Shown: positions 24,756 through 38,204 of the stretch, in pieces
Layout of the letters: every line of letters begins with the position of its first letter
Position numbering within the stretch: the first letter of the stretch is position 1
Source: Cardiocondyla obscurior
Lineage: Eukaryota; Arthropoda; Insecta; Hymenoptera; Formicidae
Length of the DNA stretch: 64,000 bases
Direction: 5' to 3'
NCBI RefSeq assembly: GCF_019399895.1
Contig: NC_091884.1
Span: 1,800,501 to 1,864,500 of the forward strand
Translations under genes and position numbers: made by a program
The notes under the pieces: generated by a model
Databases searched by the model: none
Told to the model about the DNA's origin: nothing
Seen by the model: only the letters and a program-made list of their open reading frames with translations

Positions 24756-26489
24756 TACGAATCGAGGAGCCTCGGACAAGACCGAGATTGTGAAATTTTT
24801 AAAGCCTCCCAATTTGTTTTCGGCAGCAGGCAACGCTTTCCACGTTCCCGTCGCTCTCGCGCGAGCACCCCTCTTTACTCCGGTCTCTCTCGCTGCCGGC
24901 ATATATATCGGTGGCGTATATCCTCCAGAGAAATAAGCCGAGCTATTTCTGCCACTGATTTCTATGCCGCCATTACCCCGAGATTCTCATTCCTTTTCTC
25001 CTGCCCCTTCGCGTCTTTCGTATATACGCCCGTTCCCATATCTATCTCTCCTCTAGCGGAAGAGGAAGGTGAGCTACCCCCGTAACGGCAAATCCGTTAC
25101 GAGCCTCGTACCGCTGCCGTATGTACAGGGTGATTCTGAGACTAATCCGTGAACGTCAACGAACACTGAAAGCCAGTCAGAATAGGGGATATTCTGGGGA
25201 CCTCTTCCCTATTCCGTCCGAAAGACGTAAAAGAAAAATTTAAGAGGAAACTTTTTTTTTCACGCATTTTATACTTATTGCCTTATTATTGCCGTTATAT
25301 TACCATTACTGTTGATACGACGAGTATACGTTACGCGAAGTATCCATTTATCGCGACGGAATATATATCGTAAGTTTTTATAAGCTCGGGCGTCGGGAAA
25401 AAAATCGCTTGTGACTCAAACATTCCGATTTGGCAACTTTTATTTCAACCGGTTTGCAGATCTCGCTCGGCGTTTATGCTTCCGGGAGCTTTATGCTCCC
25501 GGCTTATTCAAGGCGCATATTAGATTCCGCGAACATTGTGTCGAGTAACATCAGGCGGGTGGCGGTCAGCGCGAATTGCACCGGCGAGACGCATGCCGGA
25601 GACAGGTGCATTCGCAAGCTCGCCATAAAACTGGGACTGCCAAGAATAAATGGCATTAACAAAGCGAGGATTGAACGCGAGTGCTCGAATAGAGGCGCGT
25701 CGTTCCAGATGTCATTTCGGGGTATCTGGAACGACGCGCGACAGATGAAGTCCCAGAATTGACGTTCACCATCGTTAATAGGATTCTATGAGCGGATTAA
25801 AATAGATGAGGAAGATCAGCCGGATATCACCCGCGACGTCTAACTGTCGTTCGCTGTAAGCGCAGACGTCGCATCGAAGACTAACACTTCGCATTAACGA
25901 CAATAAATATTTCGCGGCTAATTAATTTGATCGAAAGTAAGCTCGTTTTCTCGCGTCACGCGATATCATTTCGGCCCACGTTAATTAATAATGTAACGTT
26001 ATTAATTTGCTTAATTATTTGCTGTTACCACACGGTGGAATATATTTTAGATACATACATTTGGTTCGTTTTCTTTAGCTCTCCGAGTTCTTTAGTCGGC
26101 AAGCTTGTTTGAATGGAGTTATTTTTCATTTTTTTTTTTAGACCGCTTCTCGGTTTTTTTTTCTTTTTTTTTTTCTTTCTCCGCTTGTATGTTTTCGAAA
26201 ACGAGAAACATATTAATAAACAGACGAAAACGCAAAGTGAATAATGTACCTGTTTATTTTGATGAAAAGACGTTTGGTATATAATATATTTTAACGCGCC
26301 CGTAACGTTTCTATATGAGCAAGAAGATTTTAATGGCAAAATTGAGGTCAGTTGTTCAAAAGATCAATACTTGAGGTGATTACGTCAATACATAATATCA
26401 TCCGCAGATGATAACGTTGCATTTAGCAGCCCATTAACAGTCGTAAACAACGTTCCATTATTTTACTACGGCGCATTACGCATACACCG

Positions 26490-26524
26490 CCCCCTTCCTC
26501 CTCTTCCCCTCCCCCCCTCGCCCC
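26490..26524 (-). other. C-rich tract, quadruplex-capable on minus strand
   Basis: Four C tracts of 4-7 bases are separated by 11, 1 and 3 bases. On the minus strand this is a G-quadruplex motif with one long loop. A related C-rich run lies near 27069. Confidence 0.45.
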
Positions 26525-27430
26525 TACCTCCGTTGATCGATAAGGTTATAAGCCACGGATGTTATATCGATGCAATTATAGGCTGGTGAATCGGCGCAGC
26601 CATTATCAGATCTCAGTTTCTGGCGATTGTGTCGCGCGCGTCTGCTAAACGCAGCGGGGCAACGAAATTTTGATTACCGCAATTTCGGGATCGCTCGTCG
26701 CGAATTAAATTCGAAGCGCATACCATTTGGTACGGTAATGTCTCGGTAATAGCGAATCGTGTGCACGCACACGCGCGGACGCGCCGTGGCGCGCTCGGAG
26801 TCGCGGTGAATTTGTTACAACGCCACGGTGAAATCCGTGTTCATAAAGCACAACACACTCGGCAAACATTTGCGTTCGCCGAGGCTGTTGGCGTAAGAGC
26901 CGAAGCGCCTAGCTAGGAGGTAGACGTGCATTATAGCGCCGGCAACCAGTTTCGGGCAATGAAGTACCTACGGACCACATCGTATGTAGGATAAATGTTT
27001 ACCGGGTCTCATAACGTCGTTCTTCATTGTCTCCGGCAACCTGAAATCCTGAAATCCCGAGTTTCTCTCTCCCCCCCCCCTTCCCCCTGTTCATTCGATG
27101 CGCCGATGACGTACGCCCGCCCATGTATTTCACGTCAGGGCATCGTCGAAGAAACCGCAGGCGTTGTCCGACACGTAATCGACGTTGTCGTCAACGCAGC
27201 CAGTTCGTTTAACTTCGGCAAACGACTATACGTTTACAGTTTAATAAGCGCTGTTTACGGTACTGATAAGTGTGACGCAAAAATAATGCAAATTAATATT
27301 CGATGTATAGGCGCTTTGAAAATATTTCTTCAAGCGTTGCTTAACTTCGGCGCAGAAATAATACGAGAAGAATCGTCGCTGGCCGCTGGGCGAGAAACTA
27401 GCCGTTCGTTGTTTTTTTTTTTTTAAATAA

Positions 27431-30400
27431 ATTCAACCTGATGTCGAGAAAATTATTTAACGCTTATCAATAAAATTATTTAATTGCGAAATGTTTGTAT
27501 CACGCAGGGTGCTATTGACGTTAAAGTATCAGGTATAACGCCGCGTTACGCCGCGCGAGAAAATGCAACGTTAAATAAATCGAAGATTTAATTGGATACG
27601 AAGCGAATTGAGCGTATAAAAATAGCAAACCATAGACTAATAATCTTAAGTGCAGCGAAGCTGAAAGCTTAGTTATTTATAGTTTCAATTTCTTTCCTCT
27701 CCTCGCTAAGTTAGATTAAACGTTTGCAATGATTGCGATAGTAAAATATCCCGGTGGACAATATTAATTTACAAGTTTAAATATTATATTTATTATTATA
27801 AATTAAAGTTAAAAAGCCAAATCAAAATGCAGCGCAAATATAATCGACGCGGGATAATTGCGCGGGAAAGTAATATATTTGTATTATTCCCGGAAAAAGG
27901 ATTTTTATTTTAGATTCCCGGTCTAAATAGATTAAGTTAAAGACTTCTTTTTCAAAGCGTGCGTTTTCATGGAATACTTAAATATTTACTGGGTCTCCCA
28001 AGCAGAAAGTCTTTAGGTATTACACGAGATAAATGTTAGCAAGATCTTGTCGCTTCAAACATGCTGAAACTCCTTATCGATTCCTTAATACGGCTACGTC
28101 TCCTTCGCTGTCTATCTGTCTCAATAGCAAAGCACCGTGAGAAGAAGCACACACGACGATGATAATCTATGAGAGATCGTGTCGATGAACTCGATAAATT
28201 AGGTTAACGGAGTAAATAAATTTATCGACTAATTATTCCAAGATTTAACTTGAAGAAAGAAAAATCTTAATTTGACGTAGCACGACTTTTTTTAAAAATT
28301 CTGCGCTTGTTAAAAACGTGAAAATTCCAGTAATATTTTAGACGGATCATTACGTATAATTTTCACATACAAAATATTTGTCGCGTTAGAGATTATTTTA
28401 TTAAATAAAATTGTACGCGTAAAGTTTCGGGATGAAATCGAGGTCAGTTATTATATTAAATGTGTTTATTTATATAACCCCCCTTTTTTTTTGTTCTTCT
28501 TTTTATTGAAAGAGAAACTTTTCGATCGATAACCTTTTCGAGCAACATGGGTTTGTTGACATTATTAAATATGCAACATGATTGAAAAGTGGTGAAAGCC
28601 TTTGACAGTAGTCCAGCGAAAGGGGAGCCAATCTCTCGAATTCGTGTCCGCACTGTTGCGCGGAACAAAGACACATAGCGGCACGATGCAATCATGTAGC
28701 GATAATTTTCGCGTATTCAGCAAAAATAAATTATGGATATTTTGTCCGGCTTAGCTGCGGTTATCGCAATTGCTCTCCGACATCGATGATCCGCGGGAGA
28801 GTATGTGCATAGAATCCGCGAGCGCGTGATTGCACCGGCGCATAATTACACATCGTTGCGCCGGCGGGTCTCTTGATTGAACTAATTTAACCTCCTAATC
28901 TATCTAGTCCCACCTCTCCCTATCTCAGCCAAAACCGCAGGGGGCGATACGCGCGTCATTGGGAACACTGCGTGAAATCGCATCGATAAAATTTATTGGA
29001 CAATTTAGCGATAAATACAGGGCATGCGCGGGCTGAAAGACTCCCAAGGGGTGGCTTACTTATCATACCAAAGGACGAAGTCGCAATTCCAAACTGAAAT
29101 TATATAGAACGTTCCGTTCCATCGACGAGAGTTCTTTACGCAATTTTCAAATTGATCCCACCGTCAATAAAGCTTTACATTTCGCGAGACTGCCAATCGA
29201 ATTGTTGATAAAAATATAAAAAAATATTAAAAGAAACGCACGCAAATTTATTTGATCTAAATTAAAATATTTAAAAAAATTTAATTTGTCCCAGTTATTT
29301 TTGTAGATTTGTGAAAGACGTTCGATCGTAATGTAGGATTAAAAAGCAATCCGGTGCGTAAAGTGCACCGTGTGATTCCTGTTTTTTTATTTGGCAGTCT
29401 CACTGACTGTACGTGTTGCCTCGCTGTTTGAGTAATCTGCCCGTTCGGTTATCTCGTATGAAACATCGTGTGAAATGATGCCCGGGTGCAGTAACCTTGC
29501 GCGAAATCGCGTCGATAAACCCCGGGTTAGCGATAAACGTAGCTCGAATGCTGCAGGATACGTGGTGCGACCGGCGGGCAGCGAGTTTCGCGGGTGCGCG
29601 CGGCCGGACTTTTTGTCATTAACAATCTGATCGCGAGTCCGCCGTGCTTTATGGCGGCCTGATGCGTTCCACACTTGACGATCATCCGCATACATTTCGC
29701 ACATTTCGCCAGCGCCGTTGAAGTTATGCCCACGCGTTCTCATCGTGCGTTTCTTTATGCAATGATTGGGTTTTTTTTTTTTCTTTTTACGTTTGTTTTC
29801 CAACTGGAATCGCCCATTTTTTGTCGAACTGGCTGCGGGGATATTTCGATTGCTCAATCGCGTTCGTGGATACGGATAAACCGAAATAACAAGTACATTA
29901 TTGATTTTAAGCAACATATCCCGTTGATCTTGAAAGCATCAACGCGCCCAAATCTCACTTTACATCACAAAAGCTAGTACGCGATAACGTTTTTATTTAA
30001 TCATAAAATTGATTTTCTTTTTTTTTTTTTTTTAATATTTTATGACGTTTGGGTATCGATATATTTATGTTTTATAGCACGCCATTAAAATACCGCGTCA
30101 GTCTCGTTCACGAATCGCTTTACTGCGGTGTCCCATCGTTTCGAAAAAGCAAATCCTATTTATTTTTCCGTGACATAACAGTTATTCACTGTTCGCGGCT
30201 TAACTGCTAAATAACTCCAACGGTGACAATATTAAACGCGCGTGTCATTGCGCTTTTTTATAATTCGGTTTGCAGCGTAAACGGCCATGATCTGAATAAA
30301 GTCAATCGACGGCGCGATCTCTTAATTCCTCTTTTTTTTCGTTTTTTGATTAAATTTTCTTTTTTTTTTTTTATTATTAATATATTATTTTTTTTTATTT

Positions 30401-30440
30401 CTGTTAAACCCACCCGAGCAACATCGAAACGCATACGTTA
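27431..30440. other. AT-rich non-coding DNA
   Basis: Mostly AT-rich, with a CpG-rich patch at about 29480-29660. The 176-codon minus frame (29387-29917) overlaps plus-strand frames, includes a polylysine stretch from the T-run at about 29769-29780, and has no recognisable domain. T-runs at about 30013-30033 and 30358-30372. No gene is supported. Confidence 0.5.
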
Positions 30441-30825
30441 ACGTTTTAACGAATCGCAGATGCGGGTGTGATTTGGCCGAGCCCGGTAACGGTATTTCGC
30501 CCAGGCTTTAGGTCGAGGCTTTAACGTTTTTAAGGGACAAACTTTTCCCGGTCACTCGTCACCACCGTGACACTTTTAACGGTGCGTAATTGATACCGCA
30601 GGGTGTCCCGACCCTGCCCGAGCGCTGTCCGCGAAATTTCATTTCGCGTCGCGGATATTTTCAACAACGGGTAATTGATGCCGGAGTTTTCATCCGCCGT
30701 CGGGCTTGCAAATTTCGCTCGTGTCGCGACCTGCTTAAGAACAACTTCCGCCAAACTCGCCCGCTGCCATCCTAGCGCCGGCTACCGCCGTGGCGTCGTG
30801 TCTCGTTAAAAAAGTTTGACGGCGG

Positions 30826-30874
30826 ATGAGAAGAGGAGAGAAAGAGAGATAGAGAGAGAGAGAGAGAGAGATAG
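30826..30874. repeat. (AG)n microsatellite
   Basis: A GA-rich tract with ten uninterrupted AG units at 30851-30870. The reverse strand gives a Ser-Leu repeat that creates a spurious frame. Confidence 0.9.
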
Positions 30875-30964
30875 CCCAACGTTACTACACTCCGGCTTCG
30901 GCGCGGAGTCGAATATATCACCGGCGCCATGGAAATTCACGGGGTAACTAAATGTTAAATATCC

Positions 30965-30989
30965 ATTAATCTTGCAGGGCAAGATTAAT
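30965..30989. other. Perfect 11-bp hairpin at an acceptor-like site
   Basis: ATTAATCTTGC and GCAAGATTAAT are exact inverse copies separated by the three bases AGG. The sequence TAATCTTGCAG reads as a plausible plus-strand splice acceptor whose AG sits in the loop. The following 50 bases stay open but are not recognisable. Confidence 0.4.
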
Positions 30990-31979
30990 CCGACGCAGTC
31001 TGACCGAGCAAGCCGCGGCGCGGCCGTAACTGCTAAAGAATGCCGGCAAATGTTTACCATATCAATCATTGCGATGCGCTTCTGGCAATGCGCGCTCGTC
31101 GTCAATATGCGGAGTCCACAATCTCGACGTAATTATATCGTTTATGAATTTTGTACGGGATAATTATAAGCGCACTTATACACGCGGCGCACTATTGCTC
31201 TATAAAAGCAGTTCATTAACTCGTAAATATTTCCGGGTTTACATTCGCAAATCGTGCGGTAAGAAACACTTGGATTTATCGATCTCTAACTTTTATAGTA
31301 AATATTTTTACGATAATCATCGGGATAAGTTTTTAACACGCGATATAAAATAAATTAATACTTTTTACGTTCTCGTGAATTAATAATCTTCTTTCAATTT
31401 TTTTTTCTTTTTTTTTTTTCTTTTAACTTTATGACAATTTTATGAAAACATCATTCGTTATTGATACCTTTAGTTTATTGAAAGCAACGAATATATTCTT
31501 AATATTGATTTTCGCTACGTTGCGTATTAGTACTGAATCGAAACGCAGCATAAAACGATTTAAATAACTGATAACGTGCGGATTTATACTTTTTACTTGA
31601 ACGCAAAGCACAACTAAAAAGGTTACGATGTTTTCGTACATATTTATCCCGATATGAAGCACATTAATTAAATATATTAAATCGCTCTCGCGGTATAAAT
31701 ACATAAAACATGAGGTCTGGCTCGGGGATATAAATCGTCATTCGCGATAGAGAGAACAACGAACGGAGGAATAAAATAGATTTTCGACAACTCGCCCGCG
31801 ATAAAGCGTAACTTTCTCTATTGCCGGGAAAACCATCGTGCCTTCCCGATGAAATCAGAGCACCCAGTCACAGATGGGCAGCAATTCACACAGCGGGCTT
31901 TCGATGTTTAATGTTACGAGTACTCGTTAAATTGTTCCAAAGCAAATTTTACAAGTTTAATTGTATTCTTTACGACGGC

Positions 31980-32016
31980 GGGGGAGGGGGAAGGGGAGCG
32001 TCGATGCCGGGGCGGG
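31980..32016 (+). other. G-quadruplex motif
   Basis: Five G tracts (5, 5, 4, 4 and 3 bases) occur, the first three separated by one or two bases. This is a strong plus-strand quadruplex motif within a CpG-rich patch. Confidence 0.6.
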
Positions 32017-34600
32017 TGAGGCAATGTGTATCGGGGTCAGCGGCGAAGTCAAGATAACATGAAGTTTCCTCTCGGAAAATGGCCGTGTACACAGAGCTCG
32101 CAACGAGGGAGGGAAAAGTTTTGTACGTGGCATTTGTTAAGGCGGCTTTACGACAGAAGCGCCTTGTTTTCACTGAGGTACCTAACTTTTCCATCGCGGT
32201 GCTTCCCGGCCTCGCCCGGCAGCCAGCCGAGATCGTTAAGTAGTTATTTTGCTCATACGCTGAGAAACAACCCTGTATAAGACATCATATACGGCCCGCC
32301 GTCGGCCCGGCGTTAATTAGTCCTGCTTTGTTGACTATTTGCTTAATTTACATACATCCCGGTACCTTTCGTTTGCGCGCGCCGGGAAAAGAATAATGGC
32401 TCGTAAAAGACCGGCCACGACAATGGTTTTATCACAGCTTTAATTACTATCGCCCGGCTACGTAACTCGCGGAAATTGCATCTTGATTGCAATTCGAATG
32501 CGATTCATGATAATTTCATAATTGGAATATTTTATTAACCGTCGTAAGATCCAATTAATTTTTTCTTTCGAATCTATTTCGTTAATAATAACCCCGGCGT
32601 TATCTGGCTGTATAAATTTTCCTCGCGACGCTGAGTTTACGGGGGAAGGGGGGACTTTCTGAACCGTTGCGCATCGTAAAAGGATTGAAATTAACAACAA
32701 TTACTATTCTATAAACTGCGACACATAGTTGTAATTAAATTTTGACGTTACAATTGGCCGCGGCGAAGCAAACTCATCTCGCGCATGGTCTTTATTTAAT
32801 TATTTGATATAACAATTTGTTGAACCGTATCAAACCGTCCCATATTATTGCAGAAGCTCTATGTTGGAATATGTCGTGAAATTGCGGCGGATTATCCACG
32901 TTGGTTACACTTGAGAGCATGGCGCGCGTCTGCGCAGATAACTTGATAAAAAAAAAAGAAAAAAAAAAAGCATAATCAATGACGTACGGTCTGTTGATAA
33001 TACGTACTCACTATTTTTATATTATCGGCTGCTGACAGCGCAGCCCTTATTCATTAACTAGAGGCGAATCTTTGCGGAACGCTCGAAGCACGAGATTGTA
33101 TCTCAACTTCGCGAACTACATACGAGATGATTAGACGTTTCGCTGTGCGGTTATTATTTGGACTCGGAATTATACCGTTCGATAACTTTAATTTCTTGCT
33201 TATCGAATTTAAATTATACGTTTTTCTCCTCTTTCGAATAAATTAGCTACGTTTAATAATTAAAAATTGTATCCCCAAGTGTAACTAAATTTTTAATTTA
33301 AATAAAAAAAACGTGAATTTTTTTTTCGCGTCGAATAAATCATTAACTTGATGAAGAAAGATTTTTTTTTTTCTTTCTTTTAGTAGGTACGTATCGCAAA
33401 CGTTAACTACCTGCCGCGCACGGTGCTGTAAAATTCGGAACGACGTCATTAGATATTTCACGATCGATAGACATTTTCTTCTTTAGAGTTAAATCGCCTG
33501 CTTATTTTCTGCGAATCGTCAAACCGATGCACCGATGTGCATCAAAAATCGAGCGAGAAGTGCTCGTGCGGACGGGCCCGTGTATGTAGGTTGAATGCGA
33601 TAGCCATTTCGCTCGCACGTGCAGCGCAAGCAAGGACGAGCGAAGGAAGTTCAAACCAATGTCAGGAAACGAATTCCAACGGAGGGATAAGGGTATCTAC
33701 CGTCCGTGGAACATACGTTCTCAGTAGAGGGCACATACAATCGTTCGCGGTGTCGTCGTAAAATTTCAATTTTCCCATATCGCGATATCTACAGCCGGCG
33801 GGAACGACGTAAGCTTTCAGATACGGCCGCTCCCGCGTGCACACCCGGTATATGACAATGCGGTCCGAAGCGAAGGTGGTGGATCGATACCGAGGAAAAG
33901 TCGTTCAATCTTCCGTCTCGGAGAGGGAACTTAAAACGCACATTACGGCGGGAGAGGGAGGGGAAAAAATCGCGCAAAGCAAAGAGACGACGGGTGCTTA
34001 TCATAAAGTAGGAAAAATAAAAACCCGTGTTCCTTCAATCTGACTATGTCATAAACGGTCAAAGCTTATTAATAATGCATTGATAGTGACGTTAAAAAAG
34101 AGAAAAAAAAAAAGCACCGATGCGGATTACAATGTTATTTCACTGTGCGTATTCCTGACTGCGGTTGTTTTTTGGATTCAAGAGGGTCGAAGACTCGTAT
34201 CATTCTAATTTCAGGCTGAACGTTCGCCGCGAATATCATTGGAAATAAATCCGCAGAGGCAATTAAGCGACAATCGGATTAGTATCCGCGTGTAAATTAA
34301 TAACGATGCAGAATTATTACGATACGAATTATTAGGATAATTAAATAATCGTAAAATAAATTTCCTAACAAAATGTACAAATTGAGATATTCCCGGGGCA
34401 TCATTTTGCGGACATTAACATTAATTGTATTAACAAGCTAATCATTTCGAAGTGCTAATTCTGTTATCATTTCCAAGCGCTTAATACCGTACACGACCGT
34501 GTTAGATTATGCGCAAAGTGGATACAATCAATATAATCCGATCCCAATCCCGATTCTTAAAACCGGGGCGAGATAGAGCGAGGAAAATCGTTCCGTGATA

Positions 34601-35926
34601 ACTTATCTGAAGGACTCTTTAATGTCCCGAGTCATCAGTCGAACGATCTGCAGCCGAGCTTGTGAGCTCACTTTGGAAAAGGAAGCCGCGGTATTTTTTT
34701 TATCAACCGACAAGATAGCTACCCGCAGGGATTACAAAGAAAGCTCTATAAAGCTTCACCCGCGTCTCGTAATACACGTTACGCAAATTAAAGAACAGAA
34801 TGATCTTTTTTAAAGGGACGTTTTCAAAAGAATTCCAATCTATGTATCCTTAGCGGAACATTCTGAAAGTAACGCGTCATCAACGTTGTAAGAACTTGGC
34901 GAAGCGATGCCTGTATTAGAGCGAAGCAATTTTTTTAAGTGATTATTTAGTTGTGCAGATGTATAAAATTATATTAAATATGATTAAAGTGCGAAATAAA
35001 TAAATCTACAGCTGTGATAATATCGATGATCCATATGACGTTAAAATAGAAATAAATTCTCCGCAATGTAGAGTCTACATTAAAAGTCTTGAAGACAAAG
35101 TTCACAAAGTTTTTTTTTTCCTTTCTTTTTTTTTTTTCTTTTAATACTAGGAAGCGTTGGAAACAATGTTGCCGTCGATAGCGCGAGAATATCTTCAAGG
35201 CACGGAATAATTTTCTTAAAAGCATCGCTTTGTTTTTCGTTTTTCTTTTTTTTTTTTTTTTATCTTTGAGTAGCTCACTTCTAAGGCTTACTTGAGAATC
35301 GAGAGGAAAAGAATAAAGTATCATCAACGACTTAATATGAAAATTCTTAAAGAGAATTGCTCGGTCAATATTTATTACTTTTTAAATACGGCCGGGTTTT
35401 AAATGTATATAGCCTTAATTACAGTGCGATTGCAGTTGATATTTACACGTATAGAGCATAATGTAGAAACAATGACCTATTCCAAATACGCATGTACCGA
35501 ATAACGTAGATATGCCGGCGTTCTATCTATCTTCAGAGGCGGAGCTTATTTAATAAAGCACGAGGATATTATCATACGCCGTAATGAGCATGTTTCAATG
35601 TGGTAATTATGAGCTAAACACACTTGCAGATGATGATCGCTGTCATTAAGCGATCGATCAGTCAACATCTGCAGAAATTATAATTTGTTAAAAAGTCAAC
35701 AGCGTAACTCGATACGTAATTTTATCCTACATGTAGATACGTAGGAATATTTAAATTATTATTAATTGATGTTTATCGTTTGAAGATACCTTTTATTGAG
35801 ATATCAAATTATCATACTCTCTCTTTATCTCTCTTTCTCTTTATCTCGCCAAGCAAGTTGCTTGACGCCTAATTAAATTAATTTGTAACAGAGTTAACAT
35901 GTTAAAACTTGTAATTAGTTTTATAT

Positions 35927-35975
<49 letters not shown>

Positions 35976-37916
35976 ATTTGGAAATTTAAATTTAATGAGT
36001 GATAAGTAGTTATATATGTAGATTTAAAACATCATACATTTGCTAAACACTGTTAAATTTCCATTAAGCACGACAAATTCAGTTGTAACTTAAGCCTAGC
36101 CTATCGAAGATACGCGGTGTGTTGTTGCCGGTAATTTAAATTGTATCCGGGGTTGTATTCTGTTTGTATTGTTAAAATTTAAATAACTCGCCATAATCCG
36201 TAATTCAATTGATACTAATAAATTATTCGAATATCGTAGTAATTACTATGTAATATTAGTAATTAATATGTCTTTGATTCGTGCTGGAATTCAAATAACA
36301 TTTCTCGCGCATTAATAATTTCATAAAGCAGTCATTGAGCCTTAATCGAATTTATAATCGAAGTCGTAATTGGAAAAGTGTCGGCTCTTCGCCGTCTTAC
36401 ATACCGCAACGTGGCGGCGAAAGTCTAAATTTACCGAGCAGGCCGATTTAATTTCACAAATTAGAGATTAATAGATAATACCTTCTTCGACGCGAAACGT
36501 TGTTACGGTGAATATACTCCCGCGAATAAATTGGATAACTATCTGTTATTGCAAATCGAAATGAGAGAATAACGCTGTCTATTAAAGAATAATAGGAAGC
36601 ACCCAAGATTAGCCCGCTGTGCGCGGATCGCGCGGCATTAAGGTATGATCAGTGGGTATTGGTTAATAATGACGTTATTGTTTGAAACCTCAGTATCGAG
36701 GGATAATTTTCAGTATCGATATGACGCGAAACGTTGAATGGGAGCCCGTTCTCTCCGCCCCGCGTATAGAAAGCATTTCGAAAATATGCTCGAGCAGGAT
36801 TATACGACTCGTTCCGGACGTGTATATCGGCCGCCGCGTTTCCCGCGTCCGCGTTACTCCTGTTTTTGGCGAGGAGAACGAATTGTCCTGCCAATGCATA
36901 CGCGGCAACGTTAATAACTGTTTGAACATATTGGCAGAGATAGTTAGTTTTCATTGAAATATCGGATAGCCGTGCGCCGGATGTAACTTGTATGACTGTG
37001 ATTGGACGTATTATAGTGTGATTACTATCAGCAGCGTTTAATCGTAAAATGCACACACGTTTTAATAACGGCGTATGAGAGATTCCATATTTCATTACAC
37101 CCTACCATTTAATACTGTCTCCAATATACAACGTTCTCTCGCGAGCTTTTGTATTTATTAATCAATGGTCATTTTACTTCTGCATGCCATCGTTAAGAAC
37201 CAAAGGCAGAGATAATGCCATACTTTGCAATCAATCTAGATGTACTATACGTATATCGCTGCAGTACCTCAGCGCGGGCGTAACAATATCTTTGTTACAA
37301 TTAATGCCTTTTGTCTACTTAATTTTTTTTAATAACTGTTACTTTTTGTGAGGGGGAAAAAAAATATGTCGTTTATTATATGAAATATAAAGAGAGAGAA
37401 TAGATTTTAAATGTAATTAAAAAATATATATTATATTTAGATACAAAGGAACATATATTTTTACGCGGTTGAACCAAGACGAGCGATGTGTTATATTCAT
37501 AATTCGTCTACCGCGTTACAATTTTTGAATAATTACGAATTCTAATTACTGACTAATACACCCAAAACTTTACGGAAATTACGCCCAAGTAAATATTTTA
37601 TTAATAAGAATTTTTCGGCGGCACGTATCTTGAGAGAGATAAATAACCGAACTAATAATTCGTTTATAATTTCGCAATTAAAATCGCATAAGCGCTTGAA
37701 ACACTACGCGCCCCGGCAGCAGTCAGGAAATTATCATGGCAGATAATTATGGCGAAAAGCGAATGTCGACGAATACGGACGTTCGTTAATAACTGCTATT
37801 CTCGCTTCATTATACGAACCGCAATTTGCTTATTGGACGTTTAACAGCGGTCGCGCCGCGGTGTGCCCTGTATAGCCCTAGAAGAGAATATTGAGAGATG
37901 CGCATGAGGTACTTAC
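34601..37916. other. AT-rich non-coding DNA
   Basis: Mostly AT-rich, with T-runs at about 35110-35141 and 35240-35262 and a pyrimidine repeat at about 35817-35848. A slightly CpG-rich part (36650-36900) carries a 148-codon minus frame with an overlapping 91-codon plus frame, neither recognisable. At 36891-36902 the word CCAATGCATACG recurs; it also forms part of the 24-bp repeats at 44807 and 45407. Confidence 0.5.
35931..35972. repeat. (TA)21 microsatellite
   Basis: Forty-two bases of uninterrupted TA dinucleotides. Likely length-polymorphic. Confidence 0.95.
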
Positions 37917-37934
37917 CATCCTGTCGATCCTCCA
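37917..37934 (-). other. Candidate 18-nt microexon
   Basis: On the minus strand CTAAT, then ATTTTTGTTAG, makes a reasonable branch point and acceptor. Eighteen bases later comes a consensus donor, ATG|GTAAGTA. The 18 bases (TGGAGGATCGACAGGATG) keep the frame and would encode, by phase, WRIDRM, a central GGSTG or a central EDRQD. Such frame-preserving microexons are typical of neural genes in insects. No neighbouring exon was found within several kb, so this stands on its splice signals alone. Confidence 0.3.
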
Positions 37935-38204
37935 CTAACAAAAATATTAGGTTTCCTATTAAACGGCTTTGTAATTAATGGTTTCGGTTCTTAACAAATG
38001 TGCATAGGCCGAAAATCAATTTACTGTTAAAATAATGATTAAGCGTTAGGAGCGATTGGATTAATTAATGCAATATTTTATTTTTCTTTTTTACTTCAGA
38101 TTATAACGTAATGTACGTATTTATATCTTTCGCAAGAATATCGGAGGAATTAAGAACGTTTGGTAAATGACCGTTGATTAATTTTACAGAAATTTTAGAA
38201 AAAT

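Larger units (their letters stand above)
24591..27430. other. CpG-rich non-coding DNA
   Basis: CpG-rich patches at about 24590-25100, 25400-25760 and 26600-27000 carry open frames of 104-164 codons. The 164-codon frame reads through the A-run at 24722 as polylysine and then Ser/Arg-rich sequence. The 110-codon frame (25430-25762) and the 143-codon frame (26995-27426) show no known domain. An AAG|GTGAGC donor-like site lies at about 25061. At about 25125 the motif ACAGGGTGATTCT recalls insect transposon ends but has no partner. Confidence 0.4.
30441..34600. other. CpG-rich patches, no supported gene
   Basis: CpG-rich patches at about 30440-31100, 32000-32420 and 33530-34000 lie in AT-rich DNA. 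A TATA-like CTATAAAAGC at about 31198-31207 (plus) has no clear initiator or exon after it. An ACCCTGTATAA motif near 32268 resembles a transposon end in inverse orientation. Short frames overlap on both strands and are not convincing. Confidence 0.45.

Noticed and set aside
24591..25085. 164-codon plus-strand frame ending near an AAG|GTGAGC
   Set aside because: Reads through a 27-base A run as polylysine. The donor-like site alone is not enough to support an exon.
25125..25260. Transposon-end-like ACAGGGTGATTCT
   Set aside because: No second end, target duplication or coding remnant was found, so it is only a motif resemblance.
29387..29917. 176-codon minus-strand frame
   Set aside because: Includes a polylysine stretch produced by a T-run and overlaps plus-strand frames. 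No motif.
31198..31207. CTATAAAAGC as a core promoter
   Set aside because: No initiator at the expected distance and no exon or open frame downstream that I can support.
32262..32285. ACCCTGTATAA resembling an inverse transposon end
   Set aside because: Single short motif with no partner; chance is adequate.
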